A stretch of 64,000 bases of DNA from Podospora bellae-mahoneyi (taxonomy: Eukaryota; Ascomycota; Sordariomycetes; Sordariales; Podosporaceae), in assembly GCF_035222275.1 (NCBI RefSeq), contig NC_085884.1, positions 124,001 to 188,000 on the forward strand, written 5' to 3'. The notes under the pieces are model-generated. The model saw only the letters and a list, made by a program, of their open reading frames with translations. It did not search any database and was not told the origin of the DNA. Position 1 is the stretch's first letter. Each line of letters starts with the position of its first letter. Both the position numbers and the translations under genes were made by a program. This document shows positions 1 to 11,922 of the stretch, piece after piece.

Positions 1-833
1 TGCTCGACGTGGCCACCGTCATACACACGCCAGTCCTTGTGGTCAATATACCCTACATCCCACAGCCACTGGAACGTCTTGTCGGCCCAGTCGGCATATG
101 ACTGGTTGAAGGTGTAGGCTGCCAGGCGGGCGCCCAAGTCAAAGAAGCAGCCGTTGGCAATGGTGTTCTTGTAGTTGTAACCTGCGTTCGTGGGCGGAAC
201 CTGCCATCTCAGACCTCCGTTGCAGGTGTTGTCGTGTCTTTCGGGGGCGGCTTGGGTGTGGAAAACAGCCTGGGCCAGGGCGAGCCACTGGGGCTGGTCC
301 TCTGGCGGGTTGGGGAATTTATTCTCGGCCGCCAACATAGCACTCATGCCCCAGAAACCCTGGTCGTCGTTGCCCAGCGAGGCCGTGTGGTTGGGCGGCA
401 TGTAATCCTCGTCGGGACCGACCTGGTGAATCATGCCTTCGGTGACTACCTTGTTGTAGGACTCATCGCCTGTCAGAAACCAATAATCGACGTAAGTGCC
501 CATCATAGCTCCTCCTTCCCACCAGTAGTAGTCGCCCTTGTGTTCTGTGGGGGGGCCGGGGAGAATGCCGGGAATTTCACCTGACTGGTTGCCCTTGTAA
601 TAGAGCATGAGGTCGTAGGCGAGCGTGGCGGCGGACTCCTTGATTTCGGCTGCAAACAACAAAACAGTCAACATCAATTCATAGGATTCTCTCGACATGT
701 GCTGGGTCGGGTCGGTACCTTTTGTGCCCAGTTTATAGACGGTAGCTCGTGCGCCGGGAAGCAAGCAGCTTGTGGTGGCCAGCAGCGCCGTCAACCATCG
801 CGACGGGCATTTTAGCGCTGGCATTGTCGCCAT
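1..833 (-). CDS. GH76 endo-alpha-1,6-mannanase (DCW1/DFG5-like), 3' end beyond the window
   Basis: Partial gene cut by the left edge. Exon 1 is 833-719 and exon 2 runs from 649 to at least 1, with a GT-AG intron at 650-718. The first 30 residues form a signal peptide (start [13 protein letters not shown], ending near GARA). The rest matches glycoside hydrolase family 76, with blocks [38 protein letters not shown] and [12 protein letters not shown]; the adjacent DD of LGNDDQ is the family's catalytic aspartate pair. Fungal members are usually membrane- or GPI-anchored and help cross-link mannoproteins into the wall, but the C-terminus that would show an anchor is outside the window. The start was chosen as the first ATG giving a good signal peptide; a second ATG lies three codons in. 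Confidence 0.88.
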   Translation of the reverse strand, partial: MATMPALKCPSRWLTALLATTSCLLPGARATVYKLGTKGTDPTQHMSRESYELMLTVLLFAAEIKESAATLAYDLMLYYKGNQSGEIPGILPGPPTEHKGDYYWWEGGAMMGTYVDYWFLTGDESYNKVVTEGMIHQVGPDEDYMPPNHTASLGNDDQGFWGMSAMLAAENKFPNPPEDQPQWLALAQAVFHTQAAPERHDNTCNGGLRWQVPPTNAGYNYKNTIANGCFFDLGARLAAYTFNQSYADWADKTFQWLWDVGYIDHKDWRVYDGGHVE

Positions 834-1994
834 TTTCGCGGCTGTGGTTGTTGCAATTGCCCAATCTTCTGTATCTTCTGCGATATCCAACTCGAAAGTC
901 TGGGTGACCTGGGGGTATATGTCGTTGTCGTTGGGGGTGGTCGAATCCGGAATAAGCTCGCGCTCAGGCCGAAAGCTGGAATAGGCAAACGAGCGTGGGT
1001 TTGGTGGGAGTAACGAGTGTGGGTGGCGGTGGTGGTGATGACCAGCACCTGGTGTTTACCTAGTTCATCAACATATACCTTACAGGTGATGATGACGGAG
1101 GGGTGGTGGTGACGGTGATAACGGCGATGGAGGCGGTGGTAGATGGAAAAGAGCGAGGCCAGGTGGAAAAGGCATGGTTCCAGGAGGTGGGAGGGCCAAG
1201 ATGACGCGACGAGACACCTCACCTTGTCGCTGCTTGGTATTCTCGTTTGGCGCTTGGCTTCTTGGCTTTTCTGCTGCAATGGCTGGGCATCGGCGAGGCG
1301 GTGCACGCTCGTCTCCACTGTTGACGGTGCCATTGGCTGTTGCATTTGCTCTCCCAGCCTTGGCGGCCGTCAGGAGCACTGCGATGCAGGTGGGCCTCTC
1401 TCTTTTTGTCTCTGTAATATCCCTCGAGTTTCAATACAATTCATTCCCGGCACCACTCAGAATCCCAACCTGGAGCCCCCACCACAGGCCCCACATGCAA
1501 CTGATCAACCCTAGAAGCTGTGAAAATCCACCCCACATACTCTCGATGTTCCAGACCCTCCAAAACCTGTTTTAATTCAGATCCAAGCGCCCCAAACGAC
1601 TTCAACAAGAACGGACTTGTCCCTGTCGTTCTCTGGCTACCTACCTGAGTCTCGGTGGTACACCGGCTGTCAACGCCGCCCACCTCATACTCTGGCCAAT
1701 TCCTTGTCTGAAATCTCGACTAACGCCTTGGAGACTTGGAAAACACATGGAAGCCGTTGGCATACGTCAACCAGTACGCTCAACAGCGATCACCTCTTGT
1801 TCGGAATTGTTGGCACGCGCGTCCCCGACAGCTAGCAATCTCACAATTTGCGTATCCGTATCTGATGTGGCTGGTCACATCTCGTATTCAGTCATGGCTT
1901 AGACCGACAATGCATACCTTTTTCTATTTACATTTCCTGTCCATTTGCATACATCAAAAAGTGACTGGCGCACACACTAGTGCTCCCTATCTAC
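834..1994. other. Intergenic region between two convergent-side minus-strand genes
   Basis: No gene supported. It carries G-rich GGTGGTGGTGATGA-like simple sequence near 1020-1145 and a pyrimidine-rich stretch afterwards. Short open frames on both strands here show no recognisable domain or conserved-looking composition. It should hold the promoter and 5' leader of the GH76 gene and the 3' end of the small secreted protein gene. Confidence 0.5.
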
Positions 1995-2608
1995 CTAGTT
2001 GTTGGCCGTCTTGTCGTTGTAGTAATGGATCTGTCGGGGCAATGTCAGTTGGCACCATCTCAATCACTCAAGTAATTATGAGGGGAACTCACAGTATGGT
2101 CGGAGCACCCTGCAGGCGTCTGATAACCATAAGCGCCCGTGTTGATGAACAATTGCTGGTTCTTGCACACAAGCCAGGCTCCGACGTTCTGCCTCCTGAT
2201 GCTCGGCACGCTCCACGTGAGGGTGTCTCCCTGCCACGCAAACGTCCCAAACGTCGACTTGGTCGTGTTGAAGAAGGTGGCCAGAGTACGAGGAGGGTTG
2301 GCCTTGTCGGCCGGCTCCTCCACCCAGAGATACAACGGTGGGTTGGATACCTTGTTGACTAGCTGTCCACCCTCGATGTTGAACTGTCCTGCCGTGGTGT
2401 GTGACTCGAGAACAGCGATGCCGGGAACATTCGCGGGCTTCGTCTGGAGGTATTTGTGATAGTTTGGAGGCGTCACGCCACGAATCCAATAGGCACCTTG
2501 CTGGAGGGTGGTGGGAGAGGGCGTGGAGACTGGTGTGTCTGCTTGAGCAACAGGTGAGGCTAGGCAGGCGCCCGCGCTGAGCAGGATGGAGACAATGGTT
2601 GACTTCAT
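1995..2608 (-). CDS. Small secreted protein of unknown function (183 aa)
   Basis: Two exons, 2608-2093 and 2030-1995, joined across a GTGAGT...ACAG intron at 2031-2092; without splicing the frame reads into a different short tail. The protein starts MKSTIVSILLSAGACLASPV, a clear signal peptide of about 21 residues. The mature part is about 160 residues, has only two cysteines (in LVCKNQ and AGCSDH, presumably one disulfide) and many W, Y and G (GAYWIRG, LYLWVEE, FAWQGDTLTW). I do not recognise the family. It looks like a compact beta-rich extracellular or wall-associated protein. The frame stays open upstream to 2755, but the signal peptide fixes the start at 2608. Confidence 0.75.
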
Positions 2609-2743
2609 GGTGGTGGCGTTACCGACGAGAGAGTCTTGGGTTGTCGACAAGCTTTGAGATGGAAGGTTAGCTGCACCTCGGCTTTTAAGGGGTCCCTCGG
2701 TCGGAGCGACGCCGATCGGATGATCGAAGATCAATATAAGGCT

Positions 2744-2752
2744 CAATATATA
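2744..2752 (-). promoter_or_regulatory. TATA-like element of the small secreted protein gene
   Basis: TATATATTG on the minus strand, about 140 bp upstream of the start codon at 2608. The spacing is compatible with a TATA box plus a leader of about 100 nt. Confidence 0.4.
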
Positions 2753-3058
2753 CACCGGGGCCTTTGCCTCCTGGCGAGCGCTTTGCTAGTGGAATTAACC
2801 TCTCCGCCGGTATTGAGCTGCTTTAATCCCGCGTCCCGTGAGAGGGGCGCTGCTTTGTGAACAGGAAAAGGTAGATCGGCTGCTCTGCTAGATCCGGGTA
2901 AATGGCCTCGACATGAAATGATCGATTGTTACTACCACATAAAAGAAACAGACTAATATTGAAAATATACAAGAAACCATGTCCTCGACACATGAATATG
3001 TATACCAATACAGCTCGTCCCGATGTCCCTGAACCCCTGAATCCTTCACGTAATCACC

Positions 3059-4284
3059 TCAGCCTCGCGATGTTCGCATCTCGTATACATTCTCCCGTCG
3101 CTTCCCTTTGGTGTGCATATCAGCAGGAGCCTCCACCACCGGCACCGTCCCGGAACTGATAGGTTCTCCCTCATAAGGACTCAGTGGCCAAGGGTTGTTG
3201 AGAGGGTGGTTACGTGTAGGAGGTGCAGGTGCAGGCAAGTCTTGCCCCCCAGACGGGCTTGATCATACTACTTCGGGTGCTTTCAAAAGGATTGCGCTCT
3301 GAAAAGGCCGGTCCCGGTGATGGACTCATCAGTGCCAAACCCCTGGGATGAATCGCGTCATAGTAATCCTGAGCTTGCTGGCGATTCTGCTTCTTCTGGC
3401 GGCGTCTGCAAAGAAACATGATGAGCAGAGTGAGAATGATGACCAAGATTAGTATCCCACCTATCACCGCCCCTGCGATGATGCCATGGGTCGTACGAGG
3501 CATGTCCATAGGTCGGGAGCTGGGTGTTGCCGACGCGGAAGGCAAGGGACTGGCGTGGATCATGGCCTGCTGCCAGTGTGGTCTCTCACCGCATCCGACC
3601 ATGGTCTGGAACGGACGATCGTGATATGTCAGCGTGTTGCAAAAGATCGAAGCAGGATTGGTGCTGTTTGATCCAGGTCAGGTTGTTAGAGACGACGCCT
3701 CAAATGTTCTTAGGACACCGTACACGTACCAGCAGGTTGTATGTGGACCAAGATTATTGCAACGCCCACGACTGAAGTCACCGTTGTCTAAGCAGGCTGT
3801 GGCGACATCGCAACCTACTGATGTTGGACAGCAGCCCACATGGTCTTGAGCGGTCCTACAAACCAACCCTCCGTTGCATGTTATAGGCTTGTCTATTGAG
3901 CCATGTTAGACCAAAGCAAAGAGGCAGGGTTTGGAACGTAAGCAACGTGCTGGTATCGCCTTGAATATAGGCACAGGTAGTGAGGGCATTTTGTCTCAAC
4001 AACAGGCCCCGCGGACTATGAGGAGGGTTTGGGGACGCCGTAGGAGCGGGTGCCTGTGCTGGTCCATGATCCCAGTCAGGAGCCTCTGTGTGCAAATGCG
4101 TGGGCTTTGCCGCATGCCATCTTGATTTTGGCGCAAGAGCACCTTGAAAGCTTCTATGGGCACCTTCGGGGACTCCGTGATGAGCTCCTCCAAAGTGGGC
4201 TTCAACTCGGAGGATGAGTGAGAGGAAGAAGAGCCACGTAACTCAGAAGGTTAAAGTTGGTACGGTCAAGCCCATGTCGGACAT
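3059..4284 (-). CDS. Cysteine-rich single-pass membrane protein, possibly a decaying gene
   Basis: The layout is secretion signal (WLFFLSLILRVEA), then a Pro/His-rich stretch, a cysteine-rich domain (CAYIQGD, CNGGLVC, VGCCPTSVGCD, CNNLG), a Ser/Pro linker, a transmembrane helix (HGIIAGAVIGGILILVIIL onward) followed by CRRRQKKQ, and a cytoplasmic tail. It resembles the many fungal sensor-like membrane glycoproteins of unknown role. Likely exons are about 4284-3951, 3892-3730 and 3663-3059; the second intron (3664-3729) is a clean GTACGT-CAG. Three oddities: the first intron only keeps frame with a GC donor at 3950; the signal peptide is cut from its in-frame ATGs (4284, 4275) by a TGA at 4245-4243; and a run of six G at 3245-3250 shifts the frame, so translation stops at 3210 although coding-like sequence continues in another frame to a TGA at 3059. 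It may be a pseudogene, assembly errors or a mis-modelled 5' end. Confidence 0.55.
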
Positions 4285-4839
4285 AGGTATTCGCAGCACT
4301 GGACGAGTGGAAATGAAGACATTCAGCAATTCTGTATCTTTGATCCACCTAGTGCTTAAAGGGCTTGCGAAAGTCTGGCCCGACAGTCTGGCCAGGTCAA
4401 CTGAGCGGGGCAGAACAAAGACTAGATCTCCACAAACACCTTCGGTAGCTGGTGCAAGCTAGGTTATGAGCTCCTGGGAAGCTTTATCCAGAGCCTCATT
4501 CAGAGACCGACCATGTGTGCCGTGGCGTACGCGTTCTCTCAACTACAAAGAAAACCTCGGGAATTTTGCACAAATCAGGGCATTTCTGTCCTACCTAGTA
4601 GAATGCTGACTTGAGTACCTCGATTGCGAGCTGGCCAATGCACCGGCATGTGTGGGAAAAGGGGTAATTCAGGGGTAACCAAGATTTGTTCCTATAGCAC
4701 GGCAGAGAACTCTAAATGGCCAAAAATGTCTCATTTTCCCCACCGAAACCAGCTATTATTAAGGTGCTGTTATTCTATATACGTATTCATTAGGCATTAT
4801 TTCATGTCATGGCATCTGTGCGAACTTTGGCTCATTGAC
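4285..4839. other. Intergenic region upstream of the membrane protein gene
   Basis: No gene supported. The frames are short and lack domain features. It should contain the promoter of the minus-strand membrane-protein gene and the 3' flank of the L-amino-acid oxidase gene. Confidence 0.4.
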
Positions 4840-7066
4840 TCAGATATCGATCCATCTCGCCATCCATTTGTCAACAGCCTCCTTGGCCTCATCAACCAGC
4901 CCAAGTTCTGTCAAACTGTTAGCCACCCCATCCAAATGTTATCGGAGCCATCAGACGAAACTTACCCAAAAGAAGCTGAACACCACCTCTGATACCGCTC
5001 TCCAAAGCAGAGGCAATCCAAGCATGCGTGTAGCTGGTGTGCTCGCCGACAAAGATCAACTGTGTCCATGTGTTAGCTTTTTATCATGTCAGTCTTGAGC
5101 AAGGCAGGAAGACGTACCCCATCATAAGTCTTGAAGTACTCGGGAATATATAGCTGATGCTGTCCAATACTTGGGTTCGCCCAGCCACCCCTGGTGAGCT
5201 CGTCTTGAGCCCAGCACCGCCTGTTGTACCGACCAGTGTACAGCTTCCTCGTCTCCTCGCCGTGGATCTCGGTCATGGCGTCCAACACATACTGGACGTG
5301 CTCTTCTTCTGACAGGGACTCAAGCAGCGCGCCAGTGTCATAACTCGCCAGAATGGAAGCGGGCCCGGTGCCGTTGATGTTGTAGGATGGGTAGCAGATG
5401 GAGCCGATACCGGGGATGTCGGTGGAGGTGCTGCAACTGCCGAGGATGGGGTTGGCGTACTTCTCCCAGAAGCGCGTCTTGTACTCGAGGGCGACCTTGC
5501 AGGCGTTGGCGTACTCGAGCTTGCGGATGGCGTTGGAGATGGTGGCAGGGAGGGTGGGCATTCTCCAGGAGCGGACGACTGAGAAGGGAGCAGAGATAAT
5601 GGCGTAATCGTAGCCGGCAGAGGAGAGCTTGGACTTCTTCCCACTGCGGGGGTTGCTGTCTCGGTAGGAGAGCTGGACCTTCTTGGAACCCGTCTTGGAG
5701 TCGGTGGAGAAGGCAACACGCTCGACGGCGCGGTTCATGATGGTATCCTTGTTGACCAACGGGTGAAAAGCCAAGGGGAGACGGTTGAGGCCGCCATCGA
5801 TGGTCTTCCAGGAGGCGGCTCGGAAATAAGCGCCGCTGTAGATGCTGGACCAGTAGCTGTGATCGCTTCCGCCAATAACATCTGTGTCGTTGAGGCTACC
5901 TCCAAGATGGTGTGTCAGGAAAGCAAACTCGGACCACGTATCACCTCCAAGACCCTTGAGACCGTTCTCGATCCAGTCCTTGTGAGCCTTGAACATGTTG
6001 TTGGCCACATCCGCATACACACTGCTGGGAGGCATGTACTCGCTCAGGGCCGCAGCCAAAGCGATGGTCGAGTTGTCCCGGGGCATAGAAGGGGTCCCCA
6101 AGGAAGGATCGGCCGCAATCTGGGCAGAAGTTGGTGGCAGACCGGATGGGAGCTTGAAACCGTTCCTGTAGACCAGTCCGTTTGGTGAGCTCTGGTACCA
6201 AGGCTGGAAGCTGACGGTGAGGTTCTTGCTGTTCCTGTTCAGTTTGTTGATCTCCTCGGCGACCTGGAAGACGATCTGAGAGTCGGTGATTTCGAGCGTG
6301 CTGTTGGTTGCTGGATCATTGTAGGTCCAGGGGAACCGCATCGGGCCCATCTCCTGGTAGGAGTAATCGAAAGCCTTGCCGCGCAGGTACTCGGTGTGAA
6401 CTCTGCCACCAAGACGGTTGCCGGCCTCAATGATCTTGACATTCTTGAGGCCCGCTTGAGTGAGGACGAGATAGCTCATCAGCCCAGACATGCCGGCACC
6501 CACAATGGCGACCTCCTTCTCCTTGGCGGCCTTGACGTCAATGGGCCCCGGTTGTTGGTCCTGGAGGAGCTTGACACCCTCGAACCAGGGACCAAGGGTT
6601 TCAATTCCCGTGGCATTGGTCATGGCGATGGCTGTGGATCGTTAGCAAATGAGGTGCGTCTTGTTTCACCAGAGTTGAACTGACCAGCTCGCTTCTCTGC
6701 TCTCTTTGCGTGGCGATTCTCGAGGAGCTGAGGCTCACTCCTCCCCAGAAGCTGCCCGGCGGAGTTCCAGGCGGAGAGGCATCCCCCAGACTCAGACCTC
6801 TCGGGAAGCTTCCACACAAGGCGTGTCTCCTGTCTCTTTCCCTGGATCTCGCCCACGGTGTGATGGGCATCTCTAGCAGAGAGAGATGAACAAGAACCGT
6901 AGGAAACGGTGACAGGACTGGCCACGTCTCTCTCGACAAACAGGTGGATGTTGCCAAGGCGAGAGGTCACGGCATGGCGAGTCTCGAGCCTAACAGGGTG
7001 GCTGTTGAGGTTGACTGAAGCAGCAGCAGCACCTCCGAGGAGGAGGAAAGATGTAAAGCCGACCAT
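4840..7066 (-). CDS. lao: Secreted L-amino-acid oxidase (flavin-dependent, 685 aa)
   Basis: Four exons: 7066-6685, 6631-5118, 5059-4966 and 4907-4840, all with GT-AG introns that keep frame. It oxidatively deaminates L-amino acids to keto acids, ammonia and hydrogen peroxide. A signal peptide (MVGFTSFLLLGGAAAAS) is followed by a propeptide-like region of about 110 residues, as in the Neurospora enzyme. The FAD-binding Rossmann motif GAGMSG is at about residues 172-177, followed by EAGNRLGGRVHT. The C-terminal FAD/substrate block includes IFVGEHTSYTHAWIASALESG, which only appears after removing the third intron. The length is close to the roughly 695 residues of the Neurospora enzyme. A TATA box lies about 75 bp upstream, with several GATA motifs beyond it, consistent with nitrogen control known for this family in fungi, although that is inferred here. 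Confidence 0.93.
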
Positions 7067-7140
7067 TGTGAGGAGAGGGGGGTGGTGGGACCTGGTCGTT
7101 CTACCCGGAAGACAGTCTCAGCAGGCCTGGGGCTCGGGCT

Positions 7141-7148
7141 CTTTTATA
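7141..7148 (-). promoter_or_regulatory. TATA box of the L-amino-acid oxidase gene
   Basis: TATAAAAG on the minus strand, about 75-80 bp upstream of the ATG at 7066. This is a near-consensus TATA box and implies a short leader. Confidence 0.65.
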
Positions 7149-8388
7149 CGGAAGGGTGCCCTTAACATGGCCGTGCCGGCTTGCCATCCCGAGCTCGGAG
7201 AGGTGAAGCCTCGGAACAGGGACGAAGAGTCCACCCACGCATAATCGGATCAATTGCTCCATCGATACACGGTTTCCCTGTTGAGGTCAGGTGCGGGATG
7301 GACGCCTACCCGACAGCTAACGCCCGTATGTGTAAATCTTTGACAAATCGTGCCTCTCCCCCGCGAGGAAGGCGAATACCTACCCTGGTGTGTTCTGTTC
7401 TGATTGACTGCTTTGGGAGAAGATGGAGGGGCGGTTAGCAGCGTGGGTGGATTGGATCCTTGTCAGACTTTGTCCCCGATCCCTCTTCACCATCATACCG
7501 AAGGATCCGAGAGGTGCTCTTTTGCGCTGTGCAGTTGCAGTAGTTATCGGGTCTAGTAGATATCTGCATATCCTGGGGAAGTTCGCTTGGAAGACGACCG
7601 TTGTTATCCGTATCTTGGCCCCCATGCTGGTGGAGCGCCCCCCCATTCCTGTTCGGGAAGGTGGTTGATTTGTCAACAGCAGGACACAGCTAAAGGAGCA
7701 AAACTCCATCTTGTTGTCGTGATAAGGCGCGTTTTTCTTGATTCGTTTGTTGCAATTGGTCATGGGTTGTCAACGGCTTCGTTGATGTTATACCAAAGGC
7801 GTAGAGGGACCCGTCTCTGATTCCGAGGTGGTCAGCCGGGAGAACTCCATTTCCGAGTGAAAAGGCTACGTAAGGTAGCTTGCGTAAACAGATACAAATC
7901 TACCTACATATCTTTCCATCCCATCAGGGGCGCCTTTCGCATCATCGTTTAGCTCGTGTGCTAATAAGTCTCTCGTACTTCGGGTTGCCTGCCGGTTGTA
8001 CGAGCAGTTTCGATGAGAAGTTCCGTCGTGTCTAGCTAACAAAGAAGTACCATCGTGAAGGTTGTTATCTCGCTTGCCCATGATGAAGCAAAAAGCAAAT
8101 TGGCAAAGGTGGCTTTGGCAATATGAAGTAAACAAACAGAGTATAAAAATAGGGGTGAAAACCGAGGCCTGTCAGTCGCAATGAGCCGGTTACATTGGGC
8201 GCAAGGCGGGTAAGGTAAAGGCAAGGTAGGCACCCTACCTACCGAGCATTGCATGGTGCTAAGGTAGGTACCAGATCACGCAATTCGAACCAGAGTTTTG
8301 ATCTGAGAAGCTATAAGTAAGGCATGAGCAGAGTCTCATCCCCCTAGATAGGGTCTAGTCCCAGTACCCACACGTTGATAGGTCTTTA
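7149..8388. other. Intergenic region with GATA motifs between L-amino-acid oxidase and MFS genes
   Basis: No gene supported. Several GATA-factor type motifs occur upstream of the oxidase, for example GATAAG at 7721-7726 and TATC cores near 7545, 7561, 7600 and 7612. These fit a nitrogen-regulated promoter. GGTAGGTA-type short repeats cluster around 8205-8275. Confidence 0.4.
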
Positions 8389-10035
8389 TCAATGTCCCTC
8401 GCCCCGTGTCAAACTCCTCCCATGAAACCTTGCCAGCCAACTATTCGCCATCATCACTCTGATTCTCTTGCCCCAGATCATGAAAACGAAGACCATCATA
8501 TTATTTACCACCAAGATAGGGACGAAAGCCGCCACAACAATCGTGACATATCCATGCTTGAGGATCCAGTTCAACAGCTCCCCGCTAAAACCAAAGCTGA
8601 TGGCCTGCTTGCCAAGGTTCATGATGATGAGCATCTCGCTCAAGTTGGCATTGTACGAATCAACCGCATAAGCCAATGTGAGTGTGAAGTAAAAGTAGCC
8701 AGCCCACTGGGTGATACCGATCGCGATGAAGTAGCATATCCAGTGGAGATCTCTGGCTGCAGCCATACCAAAGAGAACTTGGCCTGCTGGAGCGACAAAC
8801 GCGGCAGGAATGAGAACCCCCAGTCTCATTTCGGCTTCTCTGACGCCCCCATTCCTCCTTGTGAGCCTCGCGGCCAGGATATCGGATGCCGGGAGTAGAG
8901 GAAGAGCAAGGCCAAAGCCAATAAAAGTCGCAATGGCGCTCAGACCAGAATTTGTCTCGGGCCAATTGTATGGGGGCTGGACAATCTTCAACGGGAAGAC
9001 GAAGTTGAAGGAGAAGCCGCACAGTCCAATATAGATGCCGTAGGTGGCGATGACCCAGAAGGTGGAAGGAACCAAGAGATGGGTGAAAGCTCTGAATGGC
9101 ATGGCCCAACAGTCACACGTGTAGTCGAACTTGTCCGGGAAGATGCTGAGCTGCTGTTTCCAAGACTTGCGCCGAGGAAGGACAGAATTGCCCGACAGCT
9201 CTGCAGTCTCTGGCTGCTGCTCCTTCTCATTGCCTTCTGCCGTGGTCGCAGCCGACGTCACAACCTCGAGGTTGCTCCCGCTTGACGACCCACCTGACGG
9301 AGCAACAGGAGCTCTGAAATACAACGACTCTTCCACAAAGAGAAAACACAAAAGCAAAAGCGCGCCACCAAAAGCCAGCTCGACATAAAAGAACAAGTTC
9401 CACGAATACCCGGCCGCAAGCATAAACCCGCAAAACATCGGCCCAGTCGCTCCCAGACACAAGGCAACCGTATACCACCCCAACTTCTTCCCTCTCTCGT
9501 GCAAGAAGAAGATGTCATTCACCAACTGTACCGGCAACGCCTCGCAAACCCCGCTCCCAAAAGCATGCACAATCCTCCATGCTAGCAAACCCCCATACGT
9601 CGTCGATTGACTCGCCCCGATGATCCCCCCGATATATGCCACCAGGCTCAGCAACATGACCGGTCGCCTTCCGTACCTCTTGTACAACGGCACCAAGATC
9701 ACACTCCCAAAACCGAAAATCAAGTTGGGGTAGTTCACCAGCCCTGCCGCCGTGTTGGGATCGACGTTGAACTGAGCGGACCAAAGCCCGATGTACACTG
9801 CCGGTCCGAGCAAGGCAGAGATTCCCAGGAAGGAAAAGGCGCAGGCGCAAAACATGATCATATGTTTCTTGAACTTGGTCCATTGTAAGGGGTCGTTGGG
9901 GTCGGCCGAGGGGACAGGGAAGAGGGCCTGGCCGTAGTGGGTTTCTTCACCCTCTTTGGCGGCGAGGCTCACGGTGCCTGGGATGGACTCCTCGTGAGCG
10001 TGGCTGTGGGGATCATGGCGGATGGCGATGGCCAT
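8389..10035 (-). CDS. MFS transporter (DHA1-like, 548 aa)
   Basis: A single-exon gene for a 12-helix major facilitator protein, probably a plasma-membrane proton antiporter or symporter for a small molecule. The N-terminal cytoplasmic tail is His-rich (HDPHSHAHEES). The first helix pair follows DPNDPLQWTKFKK, a start typical of fungal DHA1 and HOL1-like carriers. The loop motif YKRYGRRPVML lies between helices 2 and 3. The long central loop (about residues 250-300) is Ser/Glu-rich, with RRKSWKQQLSIFPDKFDY before helix 7. The ATG at 10035 gives a sensible tail, and no intron is needed. The substrate cannot be told from sequence. It stands alone, with 1.3 kb and 1.9 kb of gene-free flank. Confidence 0.9.
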   Translation of the reverse strand: MAIAIRHDPHSHAHEESIPGTVSLAAKEGEETHYGQALFPVPSADPNDPLQWTKFKKHMIMFCACAFSFLGISALLGPAVYIGLWSAQFNVDPNTAAGLVNYPNLIFGFGSVILVPLYKRYGRRPVMLLSLVAYIGGIIGASQSTTYGGLLAWRIVHAFGSGVCEALPVQLVNDIFFLHERGKKLGWYTVALCLGATGPMFCGFMLAAGYSWNLFFYVELAFGGALLLLCFLFVEESLYFRAPVAPSGGSSSGSNLEVVTSAATTAEGNEKEQQPETAELSGNSVLPRRKSWKQQLSIFPDKFDYTCDCWAMPFRAFTHLLVPSTFWVIATYGIYIGLCGFSFNFVFPLKIVQPPYNWPETNSGLSAIATFIGFGLALPLLPASDILAARLTRRNGGVREAEMRLGVLIPAAFVAPAGQVLFGMAAARDLHWICYFIAIGITQWAGYFYFTLTLAYAVDSYNANLSEMLIIMNLGKQAISFGFSGELLNWILKHGYVTIVVAAFVPILVVNNMMVFVFMIWGKRIRVMMANSWLARFHGRSLTRGEGH

Positions 10036-11922
10036 TTTGGGGGGTGTGTGAAAGAGGGCAATGTGCTTTTGTCAGATGTCTGTCACCCAGATTACCAAAC
10101 TGTTGACACAGACGGCAGCAGTGGTATGTCTTGACACTGGACATAGAAGAAAAGGTAACCAGATGGCACCCGGGGAAGGGAATCAGGAGGATGTTATATG
10201 TAAATCCCATCGAGAATGATCAGCCGGCCACGCGAACGATCCTGCAAGATATATACATTCCATCCAACCCCCTCATTCAACAATAGCAATAGGAGAGTTG
10301 GACTGACACCACCGTCCTTCCTCGGACAATGACAAGGTGAACTGGTTGCACAACAAGCACTACCGCCCTTAGGAATTACGCTAGTAGCTGCCGTGACGAC
10401 ATTGTAAGATCTACATTCGGAAGATGGCAATCTGCAATGGCACGAGCCAATACTGGCACACACACACGTATATACAGTACCGCGGGAGGATGTCAGCCGG
10501 TACACCCACCTCATCTGCACGAACCATGCTCCAGATAGTGGGCATACTCAACCACGTGGTGAATGTGTATGTCAGGGATGCCCAATCCCCCCTCATTTGC
10601 CTTTGTTTGTGACTTAGCGATAAATCAAAACGGCACGAGTAAGATACATGCTCACCGTGTAACCTTGGTCGCAAGGGAAATCTTGGGGGTAAAACCACAA
10701 GACAACATCGATGCCATGTCCACAGAGAAGCATGCACCTACTCGGACGGATTAAAGGATCAAACTGGATGACATTTACCAAAGTCTATACATCAAAATAC
10801 GCCTCAATCTCCTTCTCTGGCTGTCAGATTTGGAGATTGGAGGTACCGGGAGTGTGTTTCCTGCCAAGAACATGGTGGCAGACGGCTGCTGTCTATCTGA
10901 CCTGAGAGTGTCGGCTTGGAATCCGACATGCGTTATGCTGTTGGCTCTGAACTGTCCGCTCCATGTCCATTGGATTCACCTGTCACACGGCATGTTGTGT
11001 TTATGAATAGTTCTCGTCCAATGTTTCTGTAGGTTCTCCGCTTTGGGACGGTCTCTTTTGATCTGTTGGCCGTTTATTTCAGAACTTGTTCTGGGCCACC
11101 GGACGTCCAGTATAGATACTAACATGATTTTGTACGACCAACGAGCTTGTGGAACCAACCCTAGTGCTCGAAATTGTGTTACTACCTAGGTAGATCTGTG
11201 TTTAATGCGAGAAGTTGGGTTCTGTTCGAGAACTGACATGGTTTATATTAGCCACGGCTTCAGTAACGGGCAGCTTATCTTCCGCAAATCTCTACGAAGC
11301 TGGTTTCGTAAAAACACTAGCACATACCGCACATAGAGCTGTACAACAACGTGGCTCGGAAATTCAATTCAGGCAGTCCGAACGGGCCTGAGAAATCCCT
11401 TTGTGTGTCTGCGATGTACTTCACGTCACCAAAGAGCAAAAAAGGGCGTGTCTAACCCGCTCTATCAAGCTCAAACATTTCCTTGGTTCGTCATGTTGTG
11501 TAACCCCAACATCAAAAAACATCAACGGTCAGATCCAATCGGCGGCTATTAGAACGGCCGAATGGCCCGTCCCCCTCTTGCAGACGCCTTCGGTAGACGC
11601 TCAGGGACACCTGGCCAGAGGGTCTCGGGCAAAGACGGTACTGTGTTGATAAATCACGAACTGCGTGGATTCGATGTGTTCCAGAGAATTGTTTTTTAGC
11701 ATGATAGGATTCATGACTGCATTGAGCCGTCAAAAATCTTGTTATCAGCGATGAAACATCACCGAAGAAGGGGACAGATTAAAAGTTAGGAATTAAACCG
11801 GCATATAGAACTCGGGATCAGGTGTGCAATGTGCAAGACTCCATCCGAGGGTATATATCTATATTTACATATGAACCACCCAAAATCTCTTCCTGGGGGT
11901 ATCCCGCTCAAAGTAGCAGGCC
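10036..11922. other. Long intergenic region between MFS and alpha-amylase genes
   Basis: About 1.9 kb with no gene I can support. Frames are short on both strands. It contains the promoter of the MFS gene and the 3' flank of the amylase gene. I saw no repeats, tRNA or transposon remnant. Confidence 0.4.
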
